Source: Limnoglobus roseus (lineage in GTDB: Bacteria; Planctomycetota; Planctomycetia; Gemmatales; Gemmataceae). From it: a DNA stretch of 64,000 bases. Below, piece after piece: positions 1 through 8,842 of this stretch. Positions within the stretch are counted from its first letter, which is position 1, and each line of letters starts with the position of its first letter. Position numbers and translations under genes: made by a program. The stretch spans positions 5,146,001-5,210,000 of the forward strand of contig NZ_CP042425.1 in the NCBI RefSeq assembly GCF_008254045.1, read 5' to 3'. The notes below the pieces were generated by a model. The model was given only the letters and a program-made list of their open reading frames with translations, did not search any database and had not been told where the DNA came from.

Positions 1-535
1 TCACGGTAAGACCTCCCGCCACGCCTCAAAACGAATGTGCGCAACTTTTACCACGTTACCGGTACGTGTTCGCACACGCACTCGGTCGATAATCGAACTC
101 GGCGACTTCCTCCGACTGCAACCGCAGGACATCGAACTTGCGTTCGCGAACGATCCGGTCCTTCACCTTCTCCGGACGCTTGCGAGGTTGTGTCTGCACT
201 TCGTACCGAGTTGGGCGATCCAAAGGCCTCCAAGCCGTAGCGGGCAAGCCTTCCGCGAGATCCTTCAGGTTCGGCATGGCATCGTAACCGAAGATGAAAT
301 TCACGCCCGGCAACTCGTGCCCGCGGTCGAGGTGCTGAGTCTGGGAGAAGTCGGTGTCGCCCCGCAGGACCATGCGGCGAAACCCAGACCGCATGCACAG
401 CCCGATCGCCTGATCCACCTGTCCGCTGACCGGCCCCGATGCGGCCCCGCCAGTCTCGCCCCTTCAACGGGGCGGTGCCAGTGGCGTCCGGTGCTCCGAT
501 CAGTTCATGCAGTTCAAGAGCTTAATTTCCAGTTT
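1..535 (-). pseudogene. IS1380-like transposase remnant
   Basis: The minus strand encodes a DDE transposase stretch (about 56..455) with RGDTDFSQTQHLDR, a catalytic-Asp neighbourhood typical of IS1380-type transposases, then FIFGYDAMPNLKDLAEGLPA and SEEVAEFDYRPSACANTYR. The frame is broken at about 455, where a stop precedes the ETGGAASGPVSGQ segment, and again at 58, where TAA follows ANTYR. The end runs off the left edge of the window. It is therefore a decayed fragment. The family call rests on remembered motif similarity. Confidence 0.6.
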
Positions 536-643
536 GTTTGCGTCACTTCTCTGTGAGGGGTGCGTTACCCCTCACGTTCCCCCCGTCCCAACCCACTGCC
601 CCGACTTCCGCCGGGGCGGTTCCGTTTCCCAAGGAGGTGAGTG

Positions 644-1639
644 ATGCGACCGCGTGACGTCTCGAAAGCCCTGTGCGCCCTGCTCCCGACCCGCCGGCCC
701 GTCTACCTGTGGGGGCCGCCCGGCGTCGGCAAGTCGGCCGTCGTCCGGCACGCCGCCGACGCCCTGAAACTGAAACTCGTCGACGTCCGGGCGACCCTCC
801 TCGACCCGGTCGATCTCCGCGGCCTGCCGAAGGTCACGAAGGACCGGGCCGAGTGGTGCCCGCCCGCCTTCCTCCCCCGGACCGGCGACGGCGTGCTCTT
901 CCTCGACGAACTCGCCCAAGCCCCGCCCCTGGTGCAGGCCGCGTGCCTGCAACTCGTCCTCGACCGGAAGGTCGGCGAGTACGAACTCCCGCCCGGGTGG
1001 GCCGTCGTCGCCGCGAGTAACCGGCAGGAAGATCGCGCCGGCACGCACCGGCTGATTACGCCCCTCTTGAACCGCTTCGTTCACCTCGACCTCGACGTGA
1101 GTGCCGAGGACTGGCAGGCGTGGGCCGTGGTGAACAACGTCGCCCCGGAGGTCCGCGCGTTCCTCCAGTACCGGCCGGCGTTGCTCGCCCAGTTCGATCC
1201 CGCAGCGAGTCCGCGGGCGTTCCCCACGCCGCGGAGTTGGGCGTTCGTGTCCGACGTCGTGGCGGGGACGCCGGCCGACCTCCTGCACCGCGTCGTCGCC
1301 GGGTGCGTCGGCGACGGCCCGGCGGCCGAGTTCGTCGGGTTCCTCCAACTGTACCGCGAACTCCCCGACCTGGACGTGATCCTCAAGCAGCCCGAAACGA
1401 CGCCGGTGCCCCGCGAGCCGGCCGTCCTGTACGCGCTGGTCGGAGCGATCGCCGAGCGGTGCAAGTCGGACGCCACGCCCGCCCACGGCCTCGTCCAGTA
1501 CGCCCTGCGGTTCCCCGACGAGTTCGCCCTCCTCGCCCTCCGCGACGTCCTCGCCGTCAAGCCGAAGCTCGCATCCCTGTCCATCGTCCAGCAGTGGATC
1601 GCCCAGGCCCGCACCAAGGGCCTGTTCCTCGCCGCCTGA
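644..1639 (+). CDS. MoxR-type AAA+ ATPase
   Basis: The protein has Walker A GPPGVGKS at about residue 23, Walker B GVLFLDELAQAP at about residue 82, and a sensor-like ASNRQEDRAGTHRL segment, in the order seen in MoxR AAA+ ATPases. These cytoplasmic chaperone-like ATPases usually act with a VWA-domain partner, and one is encoded two genes downstream (2580..3824). AAGGAGG lies 6 nt before the ATG, which decides this start over the GTG one codon upstream. It opens a plus-strand operon with closely spaced genes. Confidence 0.85.
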   Translation: MRPRDVSKALCALLPTRRPVYLWGPPGVGKSAVVRHAADALKLKLVDVRATLLDPVDLRGLPKVTKDRAEWCPPAFLPRTGDGVLFLDELAQAPPLVQAACLQLVLDRKVGEYELPPGWAVVAASNRQEDRAGTHRLITPLLNRFVHLDLDVSAEDWQAWAVVNNVAPEVRAFLQYRPALLAQFDPAASPRAFPTPRSWAFVSDVVAGTPADLLHRVVAGCVGDGPAAEFVGFLQLYRELPDLDVILKQPETTPVPREPAVLYALVGAIAERCKSDATPAHGLVQYALRFPDEFALLALRDVLAVKPKLASLSIVQQWIAQARTKGLFLAA

Positions 1640-1682
1640 CCCTTTCCCCTTTTCCCTTCCCTCAATCCTTACGGAGATTCCG

Positions 1683-2534
1683 ATGATCGAATCGTGCCTC
1701 GACACGGGCGGGGCCGTCGCCTTCTGGACGGCCTGCGAGTTCACCGACCGCGACCGCCTCCGGGCCGGCCTCACGCCACTCGGCCTGGAGCAATACGTCC
1801 CCGACCCGCGGCCGCCGGCCAGCGTGTTGAAAGACGCCCTCGAAGAAGCCCTCGGCGGGGCGCGGGTGCTCATCCGCCCGCTCGCCGACCGGGACGGGTT
1901 CACCGTCGTCAAGGAGGAGCGGGGCAAGCACGCCAACGCGTACGCCACGGCGCTCGTCGCCCGCGTCCGCGACGCCGCCCTGTCCACGGTCGAGTACGAC
2001 CCGTTCGACGACCGGGCGGCCGTCGTCAACGCCGCCTTCCGCCGGCACGCCGGGCGGATCCCGGCGGCGCAACTGTCCGCCTGCCTGGTCAAGGTCGTGG
2101 AGTCCCTCGGCGGCACGCGGCTCCGACCGACCGGGGCCGTGTACTGGATTCCGGGGCCGAAGCTCGACGACTGGGCGGCGGTGGCGCGGGCGGTCGAGGC
2201 GGCGTCGGACGGGCGGCCGAGTGCCGTGTACCTGATCCGCCACCGCCTCGACGCCGACGCCGTCCGGGCCGTCCGCGACGCCGTCGTCGGGGAGGTGCAG
2301 GCCGCCACCGCCCGGATCGCCGAAGAGGTCGCCGCCGGCGACCTCGGCGGCCGGGCGTTGGAGACGCGGCGGCAGCAGGCCCACGACCTGCGGGACAAGG
2401 TCCTCCTATACGAGGACCTGCTGTCCGTCGGCCTGGCCGAACTCCACCGGGCGGTCGACGTCGCCGACCAGGCCGCCGCGACGGCGTCCCTGTTACTCGC
2501 GGCCCAACCGGCGGCGGCCGCCGTCGGCGTGTAG
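1683..2534 (+). CDS. Conserved hypothetical protein in the MoxR/VWA operon
   Basis: This 283-residue soluble protein starts 43 nt after the MoxR gene. It opens with MIESCLDTGGAVAFWTACEF, is mixed alpha/beta in the middle, and ends in a long alanine-rich helical region. No catalytic motif stands out. It loosely recalls proteins annotated as DUF6744, but I cannot confirm that. Its place between the ATPase and the VWA gene suggests a role in the same complex. Confidence 0.7.
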   Translation: MIESCLDTGGAVAFWTACEFTDRDRLRAGLTPLGLEQYVPDPRPPASVLKDALEEALGGARVLIRPLADRDGFTVVKEERGKHANAYATALVARVRDAALSTVEYDPFDDRAAVVNAAFRRHAGRIPAAQLSACLVKVVESLGGTRLRPTGAVYWIPGPKLDDWAAVARAVEAASDGRPSAVYLIRHRLDADAVRAVRDAVVGEVQAATARIAEEVAAGDLGGRALETRRQQAHDLRDKVLLYEDLLSVGLAELHRAVDVADQAAATASLLLAAQPAAAAVGV

Positions 2535-2579
2535 CCGCAACCCTTCTCGACCCATCCTCAACCCTTGAAAGGAGTGACC

Positions 2580-3824
2580 ATGACCACGGCCGCCGACCCG
2601 TTCGCCGCCCTGGAGGCCGAGGCCGCCAAGCAGGCCGTCGCCGAGGCCGCGGCCAAGCGCCTCGCGACCGCCCGGGCGAAACTCATCCTCGGCCGGGACG
2701 CCAAGAGCGCGTTCTTCGCCACCCTCGCCCTGCGACTCACGTCGGAAGTCGACTGGGCGTGCGGGACGATGGCCACGGACGGCCGCGTCCTCGCCTACGA
2801 CCCGCGGTTCGTGACCGGCTTGAGCCCGGACGAACTCGTCGGCGTGCTCGCCCACGAGGTGATGCACAACGCCCTCGCCCACCCGTTCCGCCGGGGGGCC
2901 CGCGACCCGGCCCGGTGGAACGAGGCGTGCGATCTGGCCGTCAACCCGCTGCTGCTGGCGGCCGGGTTCGTGCTGCCGGCGTCCCGGTTCGTGCCGGGCG
3001 AGGGCACGTACGCCGCGTTGCCGGCGGGGAAGTCGGCCGACGAGTACTACGCCCGCCTGGCCGAGCCGCCGGCGACCGGCGGACCGGGCGGCGCCGGGGC
3101 CGAGTCGCCACGTGGCGACGGCGGCGGGCCCGACCCCGGCGGGTGCGGCGGGGTGACCGAGCCGGCGGCCGGGTCGCCGGCCGCCCGCGAGCAGACGGCC
3201 GCCGCCTGGCAGGTGGCGGTCGTCCAGGCCGAGCAGGTGGCGAAGGGCCGGGGCGAGTTGCCCGCCGGGATCGCCCGGACGGTCGAAGCGGTTCGCCGCC
3301 CGCCGGTCGACTGGCGGGCCGTCCTCCGGGCGTTCGTGTCGGCCACGGCGTGCAACGACTACGCGTGGGCGCGGCCGAACCGCCGGTTCCTCTGGCAGGG
3401 CCTGTACCTGCCCGGCCTCCGGTCGGAGGAACTCGGCGACGTCGTCATCGCCGTCGACACGTCCGGGTCGGTCGGGCCGACGGAACTGGCCGTGTTCGCC
3501 GGGGCCGTCGACGACGTCCTGTCGGCGTTCGACTGCGTCGCGACCGTGCTGTACCACGACACCGAAGTGCAGGGCGTCCAGACCTGGCGGTCGGGGGACG
3601 GGCCGTTGGTCCTCGCCCCCGTCGGCGGCGGGGGCACGGCGCACGCGTGCGTGTTCGACTGGCTCGACCGCGCTGGCGTGTCGCCGGCGTGCGTCGTCTG
3701 CCTGACCGACCTCGAAACGCGGTTCCCGGACCGCCCGCCCGGCGTGCCCGTCCTGTGGGCCGTCGTCGGCGACAACACTTCGCCCCCGCCGTTCGGCACG
3801 AGCGTCCGCGTGACCGCGGGATGA
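2580..3824 (+). CDS. VWA-like protein with HExxH metallopeptidase-like domain (DUF2201 type)
   Basis: Residues about 90-102 read HEVMHNALAHPFR, a zinc metallopeptidase-like HExxH. Residues about 290-298 read VIAVDTSGSVG, a complete MIDAS DxSxS motif of a VWA domain. A Gly/Pro-rich linker (about 165-205) joins the halves. This arrangement is that of the DUF2201/VWA-like family, which commonly pairs with MoxR ATPases. AAAGGAG precedes the ATG at 2580, and an in-frame TTG at 2565 is less likely. The stop overlaps an ATG (ATGA). Confidence 0.85.
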   Translation: MTTAADPFAALEAEAAKQAVAEAAAKRLATARAKLILGRDAKSAFFATLALRLTSEVDWACGTMATDGRVLAYDPRFVTGLSPDELVGVLAHEVMHNALAHPFRRGARDPARWNEACDLAVNPLLLAAGFVLPASRFVPGEGTYAALPAGKSADEYYARLAEPPATGGPGGAGAESPRGDGGGPDPGGCGGVTEPAAGSPAAREQTAAAWQVAVVQAEQVAKGRGELPAGIARTVEAVRRPPVDWRAVLRAFVSATACNDYAWARPNRRFLWQGLYLPGLRSEELGDVVIAVDTSGSVGPTELAVFAGAVDDVLSAFDCVATVLYHDTEVQGVQTWRSGDGPLVLAPVGGGGTAHACVFDWLDRAGVSPACVVCLTDLETRFPDRPPGVPVLWAVVGDNTSPPPFGTSVRVTAG

Positions 3825-4099
3825 CCCGAACGGTAACCACCGTCGTGCGACCCGGCCCGTCGGCCGGGTCGCGGTCCCGTCCCCTTTCCGCCGGAGATGC
3901 TCGCCCGACCGCGGCCGCCGGCCCGGTCCCGCGCGACGAGTTCCTCCTCCCGATCACGACCCCCGCGACCACGCCGACGCGGCGACGGCCCGCGGGGCCC
4001 TCGCCCACCCCGCCTTTCCCGCCGCCTTGCACCGCGTGGCGGCCGCCCTCGTCCGCCGGTTCCCCACCCCCGCCGCCGTCACCCGGACGGCGGCCCGCT
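3821..4099 (+). other. Possible small coupled ORF, apparently frameshifted
   Basis: An ATG at 3821 overlaps the TGA of the VWA gene. Its frame reads plausibly to about 3965 (PRDEFLLPITTPATTPT). The adjacent frame then becomes protein-like (DHADAATARGALAHPAF, FPTPAAVTRTAAR) and stops at 4097-4099. This may be one small gene split by a single-base change, or non-coding sequence. No function can be proposed. Confidence 0.3.
3847..3872. terminator. Hairpin after the VWA gene
   Basis: GCGACCCGGCC, a 4-nt loop CGTC, then GGCCGGGTCGC form a perfect 11-bp hairpin 22 nt after the VWA stop. No U tract follows, so it may attenuate rather than terminate transcription into the downstream genes. Confidence 0.5.
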
Positions 4100-4112
4100 A
4101 ACCCCCGAGGAC

Positions 4113-5489
4113 ATGATGCTCACCGTTCCCCGCCCGTTCCTGCGGGCGTTCCGCGACCTGGGTCGCACGTGCGTCGTCGGCCGCCCCCGCGGCCCGGCCC
4201 CACCGGTCACGGTCGCCCACACCGGCGACGCGGGCGTCTGGGCCGTGCACCTCGACGCGGTCGTCCTGACCGGCCGCGTGCCCGGCCCGGCCGAGCCGTT
4301 CGACCCGATCGAGTTGCCCGGGGGCCTGTTCGACGCGGTCGCCGGCCCCGGCGACGACCCGGTCACGGTCGCCGTGGCGGGCCGGCGGGCGGAGGTCCGC
4401 TGGACCGACCGCGGCCGCGACCGCGTCGAGACCGTGGCCGTGACGCCGCCCGGCCCCAAGCCCGCGTTCCCAACCGACCCGAAGGAACTGTCGTCGGTGC
4501 CGATCGCGTTCTCGACCGCCCTGCACGAGGCCGGGCGGACCACGAGTCGTGAAGCCACCCGGTACGCCCTCGACCGCGTCCAGGTGCGGGGCGGCACCGG
4601 CGACGTGATGGCGTCCGACGGCGTCACCGTGTACTGGCACACGGGCTTCTCGCTCCCGTTCGCGGACGCCGTCCTCGTCCCGGCGGTGGCGCTGTTCGGA
4701 TCGGCCGAGTGGGCGAAGGCGGCGACCGTCGGTGTAGGCCGGACGAACGACCACCTCGTCGTCCGGGCGGGGCCGTGGACGGCGTTCCTCCGGACCGCCG
4801 CCGGCCGGTTCCCGGACGTGGCCGCGGTGGTCCCGCGGACGCCCACGCCGACCTCGCTCGCCCTCGACCCGGCCGACGCCGGTGTCCTCGCCGCCGGCGT
4901 GCCGACCTTACCCGGCCACCGCGACGAGAAGCGACCGGTGACGCTCGACTTGGCCCCCGGCCGCCCGGCCGTGGTGCGGGGGCGAGACGAAGCGACCGGC
5001 GACACCGCCGAGATTGTCCTGCCGCGGTCGCGGGTCACGAACGGCCCGAGCCGCGTCGCGGTCGACCGGGCGTTCTTGATCCGTGCGATCGCCCTCGGCT
5101 GTTCGACGATCCGCGTGGCCGGCGCGAACCAGCCGGTCGTCGCGTGCGGCGACAACCTGACCTGGCTGGCCGCCAACCTCCACCCCGACGCCGTCGTGGC
5201 GGCCGCCGCCCCGGTCGCCGCCCTCGTTGCCGCGACCTCTCACCCCCCACCCGCTACGGAGGCCCGATCCCCCATGAAACTCCCCGAGCAAAACGGTCCA
5301 GCCCGCGACCGAACGGAGCCGGCCGACCCCGGCGACCCGCTCGCCGACGCCGAGGCCCTGCGGTCCCACCTGTTCGAGGCCACCCAGGCGGCCGGCCGCC
5401 TGGTGGCGGTCCTGAAGTCGAAGAAGAAGGAGCAGAGGGCCCTGGCGTCCGTCTACTCCAGCTTGAAGTCCCTGAACCTCGGCCCGTGA
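4113..5489 (+). CDS. Sliding-clamp (DnaN)-like protein with C-terminal extension
   Basis: The 458-residue protein has features that recall the DNA polymerase III beta clamp. These are REATRYALDRVQV followed by MASDGV at about residues 148-170, AAGRFPDVAAVVP at about 228, where clamps read GKFPDY..VIP, and a late segment with AIALGCSTIRVAGANQPVV. Sequence identity to DnaN is low, so this is a fold-level inference. The last 71 residues form a separate basic helical module that begins at an in-frame ATG (5274) behind its own GGAGG, so it may also be made alone. Start: tandem ATGs at 4113 and 4116. Confidence 0.55.
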   Translation: MMLTVPRPFLRAFRDLGRTCVVGRPRGPAPPVTVAHTGDAGVWAVHLDAVVLTGRVPGPAEPFDPIELPGGLFDAVAGPGDDPVTVAVAGRRAEVRWTDRGRDRVETVAVTPPGPKPAFPTDPKELSSVPIAFSTALHEAGRTTSREATRYALDRVQVRGGTGDVMASDGVTVYWHTGFSLPFADAVLVPAVALFGSAEWAKAATVGVGRTNDHLVVRAGPWTAFLRTAAGRFPDVAAVVPRTPTPTSLALDPADAGVLAAGVPTLPGHRDEKRPVTLDLAPGRPAVVRGRDEATGDTAEIVLPRSRVTNGPSRVAVDRAFLIRAIALGCSTIRVAGANQPVVACGDNLTWLAANLHPDAVVAAAAPVAALVAATSHPPPATEARSPMKLPEQNGPARDRTEPADPGDPLADAEALRSHLFEATQAAGRLVAVLKSKKKEQRALASVYSSLKSLNLGP

Positions 5490-5500
5490 AAGGAGCCGCG

Positions 5501-6004
5501 ATGTCCCACCCCCTGATCCCGCACGTCCGCGACCGCCTCGTGCGGCTGACCGACGCGCTCGTCCAGTTGAAGGCCCGCGTCCGCGAGGCCGTGGCGACCG
5601 AGATGGGCCGGATCGTCGCCGAGTGCGTCAACGACGTGCTCGCGGCCGCCGTCCGCGGCCGCCCCGCGGCCCCGCCCCCGCCCCAACACCGGGCGTACCG
5701 CCCGGCGACCGCCCGCTGGGACGACGGCGACGACCCGCCCGCCGAGGAGGATGACGAGGACGACGTCGCGTCCGGCGACCGGTCGGCACCGCCGCCCACC
5801 GCCGTCGCCCGGACGTGGCCGGCGGCCGTGTCCGCCGGCCTCCTCGCCGCCCGGTGGCTGCTCCGCCGGCGGTTCCCCGGGTGGCCGTGCCTGGGCGTCG
5901 GCCTGGCCGCCGCCCTCGCCGCCCTGACCGGCCACCCGGCCGTCGTCGCCGCCCTCGGGGCGGTGGCCGCCGCGACCGACCTCGTCCCCGCCCCGACCGA
6001 CTGA
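5501..6004 (+). CDS. Small membrane protein
   Basis: AAAGGAG precedes the ATG, 11 nt after the clamp-like gene. The N-terminal 50 residues are helical, followed by an acidic linker (EEDDEDD). The C-terminus is Ala/Gly/Leu-rich and hydrophobic, consistent with two membrane helices. Function is unknown. It resembles the next gene in layout. Confidence 0.6.
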   Translation: MSHPLIPHVRDRLVRLTDALVQLKARVREAVATEMGRIVAECVNDVLAAAVRGRPAAPPPPQHRAYRPATARWDDGDDPPAEEDDEDDVASGDRSAPPPTAVARTWPAAVSAGLLAARWLLRRRFPGWPCLGVGLAAALAALTGHPAVVAALGAVAAATDLVPAPTD

Positions 6005-6131
6005 TCCCCCGACCGCCGCCCGGTGAAAAGCCCAGCCCCGGGACGTGCGTCCGCGGGTCCGGCCCGTCCCGCCCGGCCGCGGTTGCCGACGAACGCCCCG
6101 TTCCCACCCTTTTGCCAATCGGAGATGGACC

Positions 6132-6722
6132 ATGAGCGTGACCCCCGCGTGCCAAAACGGCCGCCCCCGCAAGCAACTGTCCGACCAACTCGACCGCCTC
6201 GACGGGATCCTCGACGTCCTCGCCGACGCCCTCCCCGAGGCCGTCCGCGACGCCGTCCGAGACGGCCTGGCGGACGCCCTCCGCCAATTCGTCGCCGACC
6301 CGACGACGCTGGCCCTGGTCCGCCAGGCCGTCGCCCCACCCGTCTCGACCGTTGCCGCCACAACTCCGTGCTCGTCCCGGCGGGCAGCGTTCCTCGCCCG
6401 CTGCAAGGCGGCCGTGCGAGGCGGGGCGACCGGCCTCGCCGGCAAGGCGATCGCCGCCGTTCGGGCCGGGACCGAGCGGGCGAAGGCGTACGCCGCGGCG
6501 ACCGCCGCGAAGGCCCGCTCCGTGCGGCAGGCGTGCCAGGTCGCGTGGCACCTGAAGCGGGCGGCGATCATCGCCGTCGGCGTTGGGGTTGCCGTCGCGG
6601 CCGTGGCCCTCGCCTCGCACCCGGTCGCGACCTTCTTGAGCGGCGTCGGGGCCGGGCTGACCGCGTTCGCCGTCCAGGCCGGCCTGTGGTGCCGCCGGGT
6701 CGCCCGCCCGTGGGTCGCTTGA
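6132..6722 (+). CDS. Small membrane-anchored protein
   Basis: The N-terminal region carries an amphipathic heptad-like stretch (LDRLDGILDVLADALPEAV). The C-terminal region has hydrophobic segments AIIAVGVGVAVAAVALA and GVGAGLTAFAVQAG. The middle is Arg/Lys/Ala-rich. It is the last gene of the MoxR/VWA run. No function is recognised. Confidence 0.6.
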   Translation: MSVTPACQNGRPRKQLSDQLDRLDGILDVLADALPEAVRDAVRDGLADALRQFVADPTTLALVRQAVAPPVSTVAATTPCSSRRAAFLARCKAAVRGGATGLAGKAIAAVRAGTERAKAYAAATAAKARSVRQACQVAWHLKRAAIIAVGVGVAVAAVALASHPVATFLSGVGAGLTAFAVQAGLWCRRVARPWVA

Positions 6723-6831
6723 CCCGTGCGCGTTCCGGATCGAGAACCCCCGTCTCTCGCACCTACGGCCCGTGACGACGGGCGGCCGTGACCGGGGTGC
6801 GGTTGAACCGGAATTGAACGGTTGGACGCCC

Positions 6832-6866
6832 GGGGGCGGGCGGCTCGGAACGGGCCGCCCGCCCCC
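6832..6866. terminator. Strong GC hairpin ending the MoxR/VWA operon
   Basis: GGGGGCGGGCGGC at 6832-6844 pairs perfectly with GCCGCCCGCCCCC at 6854-6866 around a 9-nt loop. Only a weak T-rich tail (ATTTCCTTT) follows. It lies between the operon and the next group of genes. Confidence 0.6.
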
Positions 6867-6951
6867 AGGGCGATTTCCTTTAGCCCCCGGACGGAAGGCC
6901 GCGACGGCGAAGCTCGGGGCGTACTCGATCCACCGCCAGGCGGGTAACCCG

Positions 6952-7623
6952 ATGGGGAACGAGATCGAGGGCCGCCTCCTCGCCCGCCAGACGGTCGAGG
7001 AGATCTCCGAGATCCAGGGGATCGCCGTCGGCGTTGTCGAGGCGTACGAGGCCGTCTTCTTTCACGTGCGGGACCGCCTCGACAACGTGAGTTGGTTCGT
7101 GAACTGCGTCCTCGGCCAGCAGTTCCACGACGGCCTGAAGCCCCGCGACTGGGCGAAGATGTGGAAGCTGTACGCGTACTTCGGCGGCCCGCTGATGCTC
7201 GACGTGTTCGTCCGCAAGAACGGGATCACGTGGGTCAACGACGCCGGCCAGGTCAAGTTCTCGATGGCGGCCGACACCCAGCACTCGCTGGCGTACAAGA
7301 GCTTGATCGCCGGCCGGACGCTGTCCATCAGCTCCTTCACGGACGGGAACGTGATGGACCTGATGATGCGGAACACCGACCTGCAGCACCGCCTGTCGCT
7401 GGGCCAGGCGGACGAGATCGCGGCCAGCCTGGAAGGAATTCTGAAGTCGTTCTGTTACGCGGTCATCGACGCCAGCGAGTCGACCGCGGTCAAGACGGAG
7501 CCCCGGACCGTCGGCCTCCTGGCGAACACGCCGGTGGAAGACCTGGGCGAGAGCGACCCGTTCAAGCGAGAGGGGCAACCCGAGGAAGCAACGAATGATG
7601 CCGGAAATGACGACCGCGAGTAA
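6952..7623 (+). CDS. Phage-like conserved hypothetical protein
   Basis: The protein begins MGNEIEGRLLARQTVEEISE and continues through VVEAYEAVFFHVRDRL, a helix-turn-helix-like start reminiscent of DNA-packaging accessory proteins. No catalytic motif is present. The ATG at 6952 is the first start after the hairpin. The frame stays open to a GTG at 6772, and about 15 residues before 6952 (LGAYSIHRQAGNP) look conserved, so the true start may be upstream. It overlaps the next gene by 29 bp. Confidence 0.6.
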   Translation: MGNEIEGRLLARQTVEEISEIQGIAVGVVEAYEAVFFHVRDRLDNVSWFVNCVLGQQFHDGLKPRDWAKMWKLYAYFGGPLMLDVFVRKNGITWVNDAGQVKFSMAADTQHSLAYKSLIAGRTLSISSFTDGNVMDLMMRNTDLQHRLSLGQADEIAASLEGILKSFCYAVIDASESTAVKTEPRTVGLLANTPVEDLGESDPFKREGQPEEATNDAGNDDRE

Positions 7624-8842
7624 GCGAAAGTTGGCCGCCGCCGTGGACACGACGTGCGACCTGATGGAGGCGGGCGAGTCGATCGAGGAGGCGGCCGCCC
7701 GGGCCGCCCTCGAGCACGGCGTGCCGCCCGCGCACCTGAAGCCGCTGTGCTACGCGGCGAACACGGCCGCGATGGAGGGCCAGCGGCAGCACAACGACGC
7801 CGTGATGGCGAAGGCCGCCGCCGTCGACGTGGCCCGGCCGGAGAACGTGGCCGAGATCATGGTCCGGCGGACGCGGACGCACAAGGCCCGGAAGAAGGAG
7901 GCGGCCGCCGACCCGTGGCAGGCCCCGCCGACGCCGGACCTGTCGTTCGTCTTGTGCAACGTCGAGGCGTACGCGGCACCGACGGCCGAACGACCGGCTG
8001 AGCCGGTCCCGCGGACCAAGACGGCCGCCGCCCTGGCCCGCCGCGTTACGGACGAGAGTCTGGCCGCCGTGGACCGGTTCCGGAAGACGGCCACAGACCT
8101 GATCGCGTCTTTGGGCGACTTCCACGGGCCGAGTCTCGCCGACCTCCGGCGGGACGGCGAGGTCCTGTTCGGCCCGCCGGCGACGACGGTCCTGAACTGG
8201 GTCGAGCCGATGGTCGCCCCGGCCCGCCGGAAGGAAGCGGCCCGCCACGCCAGTACGCGGACGCGGTCGTACACGCTGCTCAAGGAAGCCGTCGCCCAGT
8301 ACGCGGACCTCGAACTCCTGGCCCGGGCCGAGCGTTCTGCCCGGGCTCTGACGGCGGAAGCCGCCGTGCTCGACGGGCCGATTACCCGCGAGGGGGACCG
8401 GACGCTGGCCGTGATGTTCGGCGTCAAGTCGGCGAGCGACCTGGCCAAGTGGGTCGGCATCAACGCCATGATGGAGCGGAGTAAGGTGGAAGACCCGCTG
8501 AAGACGCCCGGTGACGTTGAAAGTTATCGGGACCAGACGGACACGATGGAGCACGAGGCCCAGTTGCGGAACATCCGCCTGGCGGCCACCCTCGGCGGGC
8601 TGATGAGCCACGACGAGATCCTCCGCCACGCCCCGCCGAGCGAGGTGACGGCCCACTACAACGAACTCGCCAAGACGTCGCCCATCGCGTTACAGGACCA
8701 GGGCACCATGCGGGCCCTCCTCCGCAAGCGGCTGATGGCCGGCAAGAACGCCATCGACCCGTACGAAGTCGCCCAGATGCGTGATTTGGAGAAGACGTAC
8801 GCCCCCGCACCCAACAAGCCCCAGGGGAACGCCGTTGCATAA
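7595..8842 (+). CDS. Large conserved hypothetical protein, possibly phage-related
   Basis: This 415-residue, mostly helical protein starts at tandem ATGs inside the end of the preceding gene, which suggests translational coupling. Landmarks are an N-terminal helical domain, a Lys/Arg/Ala-rich linker, and a C-terminal half with MSHDEILRHAPPSEVTAHYN. It has no signal peptide or membrane helix. Overlapping neighbours suggest a phage structural or packaging cassette, but the function is unknown. Confidence 0.65.
   Translation: MMPEMTTASKRKLAAAVDTTCDLMEAGESIEEAAARAALEHGVPPAHLKPLCYAANTAAMEGQRQHNDAVMAKAAAVDVARPENVAEIMVRRTRTHKARKKEAAADPWQAPPTPDLSFVLCNVEAYAAPTAERPAEPVPRTKTAAALARRVTDESLAAVDRFRKTATDLIASLGDFHGPSLADLRRDGEVLFGPPATTVLNWVEPMVAPARRKEAARHASTRTRSYTLLKEAVAQYADLELLARAERSARALTAEAAVLDGPITREGDRTLAVMFGVKSASDLAKWVGINAMMERSKVEDPLKTPGDVESYRDQTDTMEHEAQLRNIRLAATLGGLMSHDEILRHAPPSEVTAHYNELAKTSPIALQDQGTMRALLRKRLMAGKNAIDPYEVAQMRDLEKTYAPAPNKPQGNAVA

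Noticed and set aside
572-2398. Long minus-strand frame opposite the MoxR gene and its neighbour
   Set aside because: Shadow of high-GC genes: Arg/Ala/Gly-rich with no motif.
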